A DNA stretch of 31,224 bases, taken from positions 1 through 31,224 of IMG/VR virus record IMGVR_UViG_3300011114_000480. One strand, written 5' to 3'. The DNA is from a virus. Below, piece after piece: positions 7,495-13,231 of the stretch. How positions within the stretch are numbered: position 1 is the first letter of the stretch; every line of letters starts with the position of its first letter. The position numbers and the translations under genes are program-made. The notes beneath the pieces were generated by a model that saw only the letters and a program-made list of their open reading frames with translations, was not told where the DNA came from and searched no databases.

Positions 7495-7755
7495 ATGCGA
7501 GGACCTCGTGAGTACGAGAGTCCTCTCTGCGCTCAATCAGGTGGTGACTTTTGGTTCCCAGAACCAGGGCTTGGATCAACTCAAGAAGCCGTACACGCTA
7601 GAAGTATATGTAACTCGTGTATCCATCAAATTGAGTGTGCAGAATGGGGCATCCATTACGAACGTTACGGAATCTGGGGTGGTTTATCAGAGTTCCAACG
7701 CAAGCAAATAAGAAGACAGCGAAACATTGTAGTCAAGGAGGAGAGAAGTGCTTAG
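7495..7755 (+). CDS. WhiB-family Fe-S transcriptional regulator, 86 aa
   Basis: All four WhiB cysteines are present: one in PLCAQSGGDFWFPE, then CNSCIHQIEC (CxxCx5C). The G[VI]WGG turn follows as GIWGGLS, and the basic tail reads FQRKQIRRQRN. WhiB proteins bind a 4Fe-4S cluster and partner the housekeeping sigma factor; they are confined to actinobacteria and their phages, which is the best host clue here. The ATG at 7495 is chosen because it begins just before the first conserved Cys. It has no clear ribosome site and sits 5 bases after the previous stop, so coupling is likely. Confidence 0.93.
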   Translation: MRGPREYESPLCAQSGGDFWFPEPGLGSTQEAVHARSICNSCIHQIECAEWGIHYERYGIWGGLSEFQRKQIRRQRNIVVKEERSA

Positions 7756-8587
7756 ACTTTCACGTGCGTGGCAATCCACAAACGTCAAGGCTACGCCCCT
7801 ACCCGATGTATGGAAGTCTCTCAACTCTACTGATGTGAATGTAAAGTTCAGACGTGGACAAGTCTGTATGGTTGCTGCTGCACCGAACGCAGGTAAGTCT
7901 ATGTTTGCTCTGGTCTATGCGATAAAAGCCAACATACCAACGCTCTTCTTCTCAGCAGATACTGATACCGCTACGGTGATGATTAGAACTGCTGCTCATT
8001 TGTCAGGTCATACACAACTGACAGTTGAAAATCATTTACAAAATAACCCACGTTACTATCAAGATTACCTTGCTGGTATGCAGAACATACAGTGGGTCTT
8101 TGACTCCAGTCCGTCACTCGATGATATCGAGATGGAGATAAAGGCGTATATCGAACTGTATGGAATTGCACCTGAACTTATAGTGATAGATAACCTAATG
8201 AATGTAGCAGCCGAAACAGATAATGAATGGGCTGGACTACGTGCAATTATGATGGAGTTACACGATATGGCACGCAAGACCGAAGCCTGTGTGCTAGTGC
8301 TTCATCACGTATCAGAACAGAGTGAGTATGGATCTCCCACGATGCCCCCTCCTCGTCGTGCTATACACGGAAAGGTAAGTCAATTACCTGCCATCATTCT
8401 GACCCTTGGTTATGACCCCTCCCAAGGAATGCTTCGGGTTGCTGCCGTGAAGAATCGGTTTGGACCTCACTACGCTGATGCTTCACGGTGGGCAACACTA
8501 TTTACAAACTTTGGGGCGTGTCAGATCGGTGACTCTGATGCACAAGGACGGTCATATCTACATTCCAACTTACAGGTGACGCGATGA
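7748..8587 (+). CDS. RecA/DnaB-like ATPase, probable replicative helicase, 279 aa
   Basis: Walker A is APNAGKS at residues 45-51, with Lys50; an acidic FFSADTDTATV follows beta-strand 2; Walker B is LIVIDNL with Asp148; and a sensor-like strand reads CVLVLHHVSEQ. This is the RecF/DnaB-C-terminal/RadA architecture without an N-terminal DnaB domain, common for stand-alone helicase-like ATPases of actinophages. The GTG start overlaps the WhiB stop by 8 bases and has AAGGAGG upstream. With primase genes just downstream it most likely works at the replication fork; a recombinase role is the alternative. Confidence 0.82.
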   Translation: MLRLSRAWQSTNVKATPLPDVWKSLNSTDVNVKFRRGQVCMVAAAPNAGKSMFALVYAIKANIPTLFFSADTDTATVMIRTAAHLSGHTQLTVENHLQNNPRYYQDYLAGMQNIQWVFDSSPSLDDIEMEIKAYIELYGIAPELIVIDNLMNVAAETDNEWAGLRAIMMELHDMARKTEACVLVLHHVSEQSEYGSPTMPPPRRAIHGKVSQLPAIILTLGYDPSQGMLRVAAVKNRFGPHYADASRWATLFTNFGACQIGDSDAQGRSYLHSNLQVTR

Positions 8588-8937
8588 GTAGTTACAACAA
8601 GGCTAAGGGATCTAAGTTTGAGACAGATGTAATGAAATACTTACGCAAACTAGGACACTTCGCCGAGCGCCTCGCTAAAGCGGGCGCCGCAGACGAAGGC
8701 GATATCGTTACCATAATCGCAGGTCAGACCTATATTTTAGAATGTAAGAATCGCAAATCGTTGAACCTGCCTGCCTTCTGGGACGAGGCACAGGTTGAGG
8801 CAAAGAACTATGCGAAGGCACGGGGGATGGTTGCGACTCCTCCTGCCTTCGTTATAGTAAAACGTAGACAACACGGAGTAGAGAAGGCTTGGGTAATCCA
8901 AGACCTAGACCAATGGCTCATAGATAGGAGTAAGTAA
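8584..8937 (+). CDS. Holliday-junction-resolvase-like PD-(D/E)XK nuclease, 117 aa
   Basis: KGSKFETDVMKYLRKLGH opens the fold (conserved Glu). AGAADEGDIV supplies the acidic residue, and YILECKNRK gives the ExK catalytic pair; FWDEAQVEAKNYAKARG follows. This order is that of small archaeal-type resolvase-like nucleases widespread in actinophages. Predicted role: branched-DNA cleavage before packaging or in recombination. Its ATG overlaps the stop of the ATPase (ATGA). Confidence 0.85.
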   Translation: MSSYNKAKGSKFETDVMKYLRKLGHFAERLAKAGAADEGDIVTIIAGQTYILECKNRKSLNLPAFWDEAQVEAKNYAKARGMVATPPAFVIVKRRQHGVEKAWVIQDLDQWLIDRSK

Positions 8938-9056
8938 TGCCAATACCACAAGGACATATCACCACCAGCGATATCTGGAAAGGTGAACCGCAAGATGTAC
9001 AACTACCAGAAGAACCAACTGAGGTAGAAGAGAAGGAAGAAGAGAGAGAGGAATGA
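8937..9056 (+). CDS. Acidic micro-protein, 39 aa
   Basis: A start overlapping the resolvase stop (TAATG), with AGGAG 9 bases upstream, opens a 39-codon frame starting MPIPQGHITTSDIWKG and ending in a Glu/Lys run (VEEKEEEREE). The compact tiling with both neighbours supports translation. No domain is recognised; the acidic tail may mimic nucleic acid or simply mediate protein contact. Confidence 0.6.
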   Translation: MPIPQGHITTSDIWKGEPQDVQLPEEPTEVEEKEEEREE

Positions 9057-9229
9057 TCTGCGATAACTGCAGTGTGGGTGGTGACTTCAACTCACAAGGT
9101 AAGTATGAGAAGTCAGAAGAGTTACACGGGTATTGTAAAGGAGACTGCGGATGCCAGCACAAGACTGGTCCAGGGTGGTACGTAAAAAGAGGATCAAAGG
9201 CACCGCAGATGCAGACTCAATCCCCGTAG
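9053..9229 (+). CDS. Cys-rich zinc-binding protein, 58 aa
   Basis: Starts MICDNCSVGGDFNSQG, with AGAGAGGA before the ATG and a 4-base overlap with the previous gene. CxxC near the start, and HGYCKGDCGCQHKTGPGW further on, give a six-ligand Cys/His set resembling small 'CxCxH...GPGW' proteins of actinophages. The last 79 bases overlap the primase zinc-finger gene in another frame. Function unknown. Confidence 0.65.
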   Translation: MICDNCSVGGDFNSQGKYEKSEELHGYCKGDCGCQHKTGPGWYVKRGSKAPQMQTQSP

Positions 9230-9528
9230 CAGTAATCGTTTCCTACTATGGTGGGGAAGTAAGAGAGGGCAAAAGCGCCAGCGTCAAGTGTTGTATCCAC
9301 GATGATTCAAGGCGTAGTGCAGTAATGAATACGTATGACAACTTATATTTCTGTCATACCTGCGGTAAGGGTGGGTCATCTGTCGCTATTGTGATGGAGA
9401 AGGAGAATCTGGAGTTCAAAGATGCAGTCAAACGAGCAGTCGAAATTGTTACTGGAAGCGGTCACACGTTACAGTCAAAGCATAGACGAGGCAACGCTGG
9501 CCTATCTAGACGGACGTGGAATATCTAA
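9151..9528 (+). CDS. DnaG-type primase zinc-binding part (CHC2-like), 125 aa
   Basis: PVAVIVSYYGGEV leads into VKCCIHDDSRRSAVMN and LYFCHTCGKGGSSVAIVM, the Cys/His zinc site and KGG turn of bacterial/phage DNA primase N-terminal domains, then FKDAVKRAVEIV. This domain recognises template DNA. The ATG at 9151 has AAGGAG upstream; GTG at 9175 is an alternative. The frame stops at 9528, about 107 bases after the TOPRIM gene has already begun in the +1 frame, so the primase is encoded as two polypeptides. The last about 25 residues (HTLQSKHRRGN...) are not primase-like. Confidence 0.85.
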   Translation: MPAQDWSRVVRKKRIKGTADADSIPVAVIVSYYGGEVREGKSASVKCCIHDDSRRSAVMNTYDNLYFCHTCGKGGSSVAIVMEKENLEFKDAVKRAVEIVTGSGHTLQSKHRRGNAGLSRRTWNI

Positions 9529-10066
9529 GGATGTAGCACAAGCCTTTATGCTCGGCACAGTTACCGATCCTGCTCCTGGTCACGAGCAATTTGTAGGGTG
9601 GCTATCCATTCCATATATCACCGCACTTGGGATAGCAACGAGTGTAAAGTTTAGAAGGTTAGATGATGGTAAGCCTAAGTATGGGCAACCAACAGGGCAG
9701 AAACTACATCTGTATAACGTGGTTGATGTAACCCAAGACAGTCATCACATCGTAGTTTGTGAAGGTGAATTAGATACCGTAATTATCTCTGGAGTTCTAG
9801 GTATCCCAGCAGTAGGAGTGCCAGGAGTGGCAGCGTGGAAGCCTTATTACAGTAAGTTATTGACGGGTTTTGATACCGTCTATGTTGTTGGAGACAACGA
9901 TCTGAAAGAGGACGGGACTAATCCAGGAGCAGAGTTTTCTAAGCGCGTGGCGAGTGAGGTTATCAACTCACAGATAGTAAACTTACCTCTAGGTATGGAC
10001 ATCAATGAGTTTTATTTACAGCACGGACCAGAAGAACTATCAACCCTATTAGGAGGAGCGAGATGA
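9422..10066 (+). CDS. DnaG-type primase TOPRIM catalytic part, 214 aa
   Basis: TLAYLDGRGISKDVAQAFMLG is the linker helix seen before TOPRIM in primases. Metal-binding motifs follow: VVCEGELDTVIIS (Glu) and VYVVGDNDLKEDG (DxD). Predicted role: RNA primer synthesis with the zinc-binding subunit encoded just upstream. The ATG at 9422 has its own GGAG at 9411-9414 with a 7-base spacer inside the upstream gene, so independent initiation is well supported. It overlaps the next gene by 4 bases (ATGA). Confidence 0.87.
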   Translation: MQSNEQSKLLLEAVTRYSQSIDEATLAYLDGRGISKDVAQAFMLGTVTDPAPGHEQFVGWLSIPYITALGIATSVKFRRLDDGKPKYGQPTGQKLHLYNVVDVTQDSHHIVVCEGELDTVIISGVLGIPAVGVPGVAAWKPYYSKLLTGFDTVYVVGDNDLKEDGTNPGAEFSKRVASEVINSQIVNLPLGMDINEFYLQHGPEELSTLLGGAR

Positions 10067-10479
10067 ATGAGCAAGAAAAAGGATCTCCAAGAGGCAGCCA
10101 GATTATTGATGGATATGGGGATGATAATAGTCTCGATAGATTACAAGGCTGGGACGATAACTTGCCAGCCAATACCTATAAGAAAATAGATGATGAGTTC
10201 ATCAATGATGTCTGGCGAGTCCTTGATACAGCAGGAAATCTGCTCATCCGCAAGCATCACGATTACGGCCCGAAGAACATCGCTCACAGTCCAGGTGGTC
10301 CACTCAACGGACTCCGCGTGCGAATGTGGGACAAAGTGGCTCGCATCAATAACCTCCTTGATAGCAAAGTTTCTCCCAGTAACGAGTCCCTCCGTGACTC
10401 CTTCATAGACCTGCTCAACTATTCCGCTATTGCAATTATGGTATTAGATAAGAAGTGGCCTGAACTACCCAATGACTGA
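10063..10479 (+). CDS. Nucleotide-modification-associated (Nmad1/DUF1599-like) protein, 138 aa
   Basis: The domain core reads RKHHDYGPKNI, GLRVRMWDKVARINNLL, ESLRDSFIDLLNYSAIAIMVL, matching the all-helical Nmad1 (DUF1599) pattern of KH.DYG..N, KlaR and DllnYa with conserved acidic residues. The family is linked by comparative genomics to phage base-modification or nucleotide metabolism and resembles MazG-like helical folds. A strong GGAGG precedes the ATG, which overlaps the primase stop. No other base-modification gene is recognised nearby, so the role is open. Confidence 0.75.
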   Translation: MNEQEKGSPRGSQIIDGYGDDNSLDRLQGWDDNLPANTYKKIDDEFINDVWRVLDTAGNLLIRKHHDYGPKNIAHSPGGPLNGLRVRMWDKVARINNLLDSKVSPSNESLRDSFIDLLNYSAIAIMVLDKKWPELPND

Positions 10480-10612
10480 GAAGTATTCGTGGTACAAGGC
10501 ATACCAACGCCGCAAAAAAATTGCTAGAAACAAACGTGAGAAGGCTGACCGATACGTAGATGAGATGAATAAGAGAGCCAATGACAAATCAACTACATCC
10601 AATACTCGATGA
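10472..10612 (+). CDS. Basic micro-protein, 46 aa
   Basis: The ATG at 10472 overlaps the Nmad1-like gene by 8 bases, and the frame ends 32 bases inside the sigma-like gene. The product, starting MTEKYSWYKAYQRRKKIARN, is a highly basic helix, possibly nucleic-acid or ribosome binding. No close family recognised. Support is the tight tiling that otherwise leaves an unexplained 101-base gap in a packed operon. Confidence 0.5.
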   Translation: MTEKYSWYKAYQRRKKIARNKREKADRYVDEMNKRANDKSTTSNTR

Positions 10613-11216
10613 CCTCGTTCCCTCTGTGGTGACTACTATTCACCGCAGGTTCAGGGCATACACCGAACGTGGTGACCTCTTACAAGAGGCGTGGGCTTTT
10701 GTCCTCACCCGTGCTGAACATTTCAATGAGGTCCTCTCTGATGAGAACGAGGTTCAGCGTAAGTGGAATGAGAAGAAAGTAGCGTGGCAGATACGCAGAA
10801 CACTAGAGCGTTATGCCAGAAAAGAAAAGGCTAGTAAGTCTGGCTATCATCTCAACGATGAGGCGTACTACGACACAGTTACTATTGCCCAACTTCTACC
10901 CTTTGTAATCAAAAGTTTTATTAGTGATACTGCTTTAGAGCAGAGTCAGATCCTTGTCAATGATGGTACTCCTCGTAAACCTAGCGCCCCTGCTGAAGGT
11001 GGCAACCTGCTGGCTATGCTGGTAGATATCAAGAAGGCTTACGAGAAACTAGATAAACAAGATCAAGATATCCTGCGCCTGAGATACCACGACAACCTGA
11101 CTCTCCAACTCATTTCTGAATACTTAGAGTGTGCTATCTCTACTGCTGATCGTAGATGTACCCAAGCCCTACGCAAACTACAAAACAATATCGGAGGCGA
11201 TTCACCTTGGCAATAG
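10581..11216 (+). CDS. Sigma-70-like transcription factor, 211 aa
   Basis: The N-terminal half carries a region-2-like helix RGDLLQEAWAFVLTRAEHF. The C-terminal half has a region-4-like module, KLDKQDQDILRLRYHDNLTLQLISEYL followed by AISTADRRCTQALRKL, the helix-turn-helix that reads -35 elements. Spacing resembles small ECF-type sigma factors of phages. Expected role: redirecting host RNA polymerase to phage promoters, perhaps together with the WhiB protein at 7495. The start ATG has AAGAGAG upstream. Region 2 is poorly conserved, so a sigma-like regulator rather than a true sigma factor is possible. Confidence 0.75.
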   Translation: MTNQLHPILDDLVPSVVTTIHRRFRAYTERGDLLQEAWAFVLTRAEHFNEVLSDENEVQRKWNEKKVAWQIRRTLERYARKEKASKSGYHLNDEAYYDTVTIAQLLPFVIKSFISDTALEQSQILVNDGTPRKPSAPAEGGNLLAMLVDIKKAYEKLDKQDQDILRLRYHDNLTLQLISEYLECAISTADRRCTQALRKLQNNIGGDSPWQ

Positions 11217-11689
11217 TCATACAACTTTCCCAAGCGGAGGTAAGAGTGTGCGCTCTTATCGCCGTTGAACGTTGGCTAGTCAAGTTCGGGTCAGAAGATA
11301 GACCTAACTACGCTACTGGAAAAAGGTTCGGTAAATTAGAACCAGAGATCAACGCAAACATTAGAGCCAACGTTGCTGAGTGGGCAGTCGCTCGCCACTA
11401 CAACCTCGGCTGGAATATGCCTTGGTATCCCAACGACTTACACAAGGCACGCAAGAACATCTCTGACGTGGGCGACCTTGAGGTTCGCACTATCAGAACG
11501 CAGAGTGCTATCCCCTTTTGGAAAAAAGACGCGGGGCGTACTATCGTTGGAGCCAAGGTCCTCGATGATGAATACTATTCTTTGGTGGAGATTTACGGCA
11601 AGTTCCAAGCCGATGATTATATGAACGATGAGTTTGCCGATCCCTCCATTGAGGGTTGGCGCGTTCCTATTGAAAGGCTAGAGGTATGA
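11207..11689 (+). CDS. Putative PD-(D/E)XK-fold nuclease, 160 aa
   Basis: The start TTG at 11207 is chosen because GGAGG lies at 11193-11197 and the start overlaps the sigma-like stop; an ATG at 11156 is unlikely. The product has RANVAEWAVARHYNLGWN, then DVGDLEVRTIR, then a hydrophobic strand YYSLVEIYG. The G-E-...-D-x-LEVR arrangement resembles phage nucleases of the restriction-endonuclease fold in which Arg replaces the usual Lys. This is pattern-based and tentative; catalytic activity may be lost. Confidence 0.55.
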   Translation: MAIVIQLSQAEVRVCALIAVERWLVKFGSEDRPNYATGKRFGKLEPEINANIRANVAEWAVARHYNLGWNMPWYPNDLHKARKNISDVGDLEVRTIRTQSAIPFWKKDAGRTIVGAKVLDDEYYSLVEIYGKFQADDYMNDEFADPSIEGWRVPIERLEV

Positions 11690-11862
11690 GATACGAATAT
11701 GCCTGCCCTACCTGCTATGTAACTGTCTATGTGGAAAGATCAATACACGCGGAGTCATCTCCTCCTGCGTGTAACGACTGCTCTAAAGATATGAGTAGAA
11801 AGTATGAAGCCCCCGCCATTACATTCAAGGGCAGAGGCTTCTACTCAACCGATAAAGGTTAG
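11686..11862 (+). CDS. FmdB-type zinc-ribbon protein, 58 aa
   Basis: MRYEYACPTC (Cys7, Cys10), CNDC (Cys29, Cys32) and the ending ITFKGRGFYSTDKG match the FmdB/CxxC_CxxC_SSSS ribbon family, whose hallmark is a G-x-GFY-x-TD tail. The family binds zinc and is considered regulatory; its function in phages is unclear. It overlaps the previous gene by 4 bases with AGAGG upstream. Its stop overlaps the stop of the converging minus-strand gene. Confidence 0.85.
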   Translation: MRYEYACPTCYVTVYVERSIHAESSPPACNDCSKDMSRKYEAPAITFKGRGFYSTDKG

Positions 11863-12065
11863 TCTTTCTCGTACCACCTTCCCTTATTCTCCCACACTAC
11901 TCCGTCATATAGAAACTCACAATGGTTACACTCCATAAACAAACAGATATCATCGCATAACTCATTATGGTTGAAGGCAAGTGGGTGTCGCCACTTCCCC
12001 GATCCACCACAGGAAGGGCAGTTGTTCTTTGCCCAATCCACTTCACTCTCGTTTATTTCTTTCAT
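11859..12065 (-). CDS. Zinc-finger protein, 68 aa
   Basis: Cys pairs are seen in NNCPSCGGSGKWRHP and FMECNHCEF, with further Cys in LCDDIC; the CPSCGGSGK stretch is DnaJ-knuckle-like. The N-terminus is acidic and helical. ATG is preceded directly by the extended ribosome motif GAAAGGATAAGT shared with other genes of this array. Last gene of the leftward operon; unknown function. Confidence 0.7.
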   Translation of the reverse strand: MKEINESEVDWAKNNCPSCGGSGKWRHPLAFNHNELCDDICLFMECNHCEFLYDGVVWENKGRWYEKD

Positions 12066-12067
12066 AC

Positions 12068-12208
12068 TTATCCTTTCTTCTTTGGCATTTCATAACCACA
12101 GTTCTTACTATCTGAGCAGAACCAATACCAAGGTGTAGTTCCAACCTTGGGGCTTAGGACGATGTAACTTCCTGACACCATTTCCTTATTACATTTTGGA
12201 CACTTCAT
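12068..12208 (-). CDS. Zinc-ribbon micro-protein, 46 aa
   Basis: MKCPKCNKEMVSGSYIV begins the ribbon and WYWFCSDSKNCGYE completes it (CxxC...Cx5C). ATG is preceded by GAAAGGATAAGT and by a 17-base inverted repeat. It is two bases upstream of the next gene, so both are likely co-transcribed from a start within 12239-12369, downstream of the terminator that ends the larger leftward transcript. Confidence 0.65.
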   Translation of the reverse strand: MKCPKCNKEMVSGSYIVLSPKVGTTPWYWFCSDSKNCGYEMPKKKG

Positions 12209-12238
12209 ACTTATCCTTTCGACCACAAACTTTGTGGT
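12209..12238 (-). promoter_or_regulatory. Leader element: inverted repeat plus extended ribosome-binding motif
   Basis: On the minus strand an 8-bp inverted repeat with one central base (arms ACCACAAA and TTTGTGGT, 12222-12238) ends right before GAAAGGATAAGT (12209-12220) and the ATG. It could be an operator or a hairpin controlling access to the ribosome site. The same motif recurs at 12066, 15674 and 16201. Confidence 0.55.
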
Positions 12239-12438
12239 TCGGAAACTATTTTACTCAGCAGACTTTTTGACTTTTCGATTTTTGATTTGACTTGAACGGC
12301 GACACTCCCGAAAAGCAAGACGACTTGACAAAGTAAATCACTAACAATTCGTTATCAGAAAATAAGAAAGCCCCGCACAAGGCGGGGCAGTCTTACGCTG
12401 ACTCGAAAGGATAAGGAACGGGTCAGCAGTCCTTCATC
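12239..12438 (-). terminator. Leftward rho-independent terminator within a gene-free stretch
   Basis: The stem GCCCCGC / GCGGGGC (12370-12376 and 12382-12388, loop ACAAG) reads leftward into CTTTCTTATTTTC, so it ends the minus-strand transcript just after the transglycosylase-like gene. The rest of the stretch holds no gene. 12270-12330 is AT-rich with several TTGAC elements on the plus strand, including TTGACA at 12325 with no -10 at proper spacing. A leftward promoter for the two genes at 11859-12208 should lie here; TAAAAT-like sequence near 12250 is only a weak candidate. Confidence 0.8.
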
Positions 12439-12864
12439 TTAGTAGTGTTTGTGGGTAAGAGCAAACTTGTAAGCCTTACAAGGTGTTCCATAACGATCAC
12501 CAATGTATCTAAGACCTCTAAGTATTTGGAGTCGAGGATCTCTTGATTCCTCTCCCAAGAGTTGAGCAATTCCGAAGGCACTTGACTTCGGGTTCTGTGC
12601 GTAGTGATCAAACCTGCTCTCTTTGGTCCATAAAGCGAGAAGGCATTTCCACTCTCCTCCTCGCCAACCAAACGCAACCCACGCATATTCTTTTGCGATC
12701 CTTTTATTTTCACGCTTCTCCTCCATTGTTGCCTTTGCCCTGCTGATTTGCGTAGGTTTCTTCGGATCGAGGTGTGTCACTTGTTCTATGTGGAGATAGG
12801 TAAAAACCAGCGTCAGTAGCGGTAGCGCCACTAATATCCAACCACGCCTTTCCATTAGCCTCAT
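12439..12864 (-). CDS. Membrane-anchored lytic-transglycosylase-like protein, 141 aa
   Basis: Residues about 8-24 (GWILVALPLLTLVFTYL) form a signal anchor after a basic MRLMERR. A charged linker leads to an SLT/lysozyme-like core: EWKCLLALWTKESRFDHYAQ with the catalytic-type Glu in ES, SAFGIAQLL, and LRYIGDRYGTPCKAY. This matches the small actinobacterial transglycosylase pattern (W.CL..LW..ES.....A.N..S.A.GI.Q...YI..RYG.PC). Predicted to cleave glycan strands from the outer face of the membrane, during entry, lysis or exclusion. ATG at 12864 has AGAAAGG upstream; an ATG at 12726 with AAAGG would give a shorter form without the anchor. Confidence 0.72.
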   Translation of the reverse strand: MRLMERRGWILVALPLLTLVFTYLHIEQVTHLDPKKPTQISRAKATMEEKRENKRIAKEYAWVAFGWRGGEWKCLLALWTKESRFDHYAQNPKSSAFGIAQLLGEESRDPRLQILRGLRYIGDRYGTPCKAYKFALTHKHY

Positions 12865-13012
12865 CAGATAGCCTTTCTTCTTCCAAGATTTCCTTGAATT
12901 GGTCGGGGTATTGCTGTGCTAGGCGGGTCAATGCTCGCCCTCTTGCTCGTTGGTAATTGCGTAGCCAGACTGCTCGCTTACGCGCTATTTGTTCTCGCTT
13001 ATCTAGGTTCAT
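12710..13012 (-). CDS. Conserved actinophage-type helical protein, 100 aa
   Basis: RKRAVWLRNYQRARGRALTRLA, then YPDQFKEILEEERLSDEANGKAWLDI, is a pattern familiar from small actinophage proteins of unknown function. The start at 13012 is preferred over 13033 because GGGAGG lies correctly before it. The last 51 residues are low-complexity polar and overlap the transglycosylase-like gene by 155 bases in another frame, so the conserved part is essentially the non-overlapping N-terminal half. Confidence 0.7.
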   Translation of the reverse strand: MNLDKREQIARKRAVWLRNYQRARGRALTRLAQQYPDQFKEILEEERLSDEANGKAWLDISGATATDAGFYLSPHRTSDTPRSEETYANQQGKGNNGGEA

Positions 13013-13082
13013 TGAGTTTATCCTCCCATACAATCAGCAGGTAGGCAATAATGGTCACGATTATCACTCCAAGAAAGATCAT
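12999..13082 (-). CDS. Membrane micro-protein, 27 aa
   Basis: GAGGAGG with a 7-base spacer precedes the ATG. The product MIFLGVIIVTIIAYLLIVWE plus a short charged tail is a single membrane span. It overlaps the gene before it by 4 bases and the gene after it by 14. The strong ribosome site and perfect tiling argue for real translation. It could be a holin-like or regulatory peptide; no family is recognised. Confidence 0.6.
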   Translation of the reverse strand: MIFLGVIIVTIIAYLLIVWEDKLNEPR

Positions 13083-13231
13083 TTGCTCGCCTCCTCATAC
13101 TGCTTGAACAGGTAATAACTATCGTGGATACAGTAGTCTTTAGTTCTCTTTCTGTAATGGCGAGAATATCCACAGGCACAGATACTATATTGAGGGATAG
13201 GCGTAGCCTCCCAGTAATGTTCGTGAGTCAT
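13079..13231 (-). CDS. Cys/Tyr-rich micro-protein, 50 aa
   Basis: Starts MTHEHYWEATPIPQYSICAC, with GAGAAGG before the ATG. Cys19, Cys21 and Cys34 plus several His could bind a metal. It overlaps the genes on both sides by 4 bases (ATGA). A longer frame upstream exists but lacks a ribosome site and would overlap the neighbour extensively. Unknown function. Confidence 0.65.
   Translation of the reverse strand: MTHEHYWEATPIPQYSICACGYSRHYRKRTKDYCIHDSYYLFKQYEEASK

Noticed and set aside
9420-9528. Programmed +1 frameshift as the main way to make primase
   Set aside because: No convincing slippery site was seen and the second gene has its own GGAG and ATG; kept only as a possibility in the findings.
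12325-12353. TTGACA at 12325 as a rightward promoter
   Set aside because: No -10 at 16-18 bases spacing and no plus-strand gene downstream.
12423-12713. 96-codon minus-strand frame overlapping the transglycosylase-like gene
   Set aside because: It overlaps the frame with the clear anchor and SLT-like motifs almost completely and shows no protein pattern of its own.
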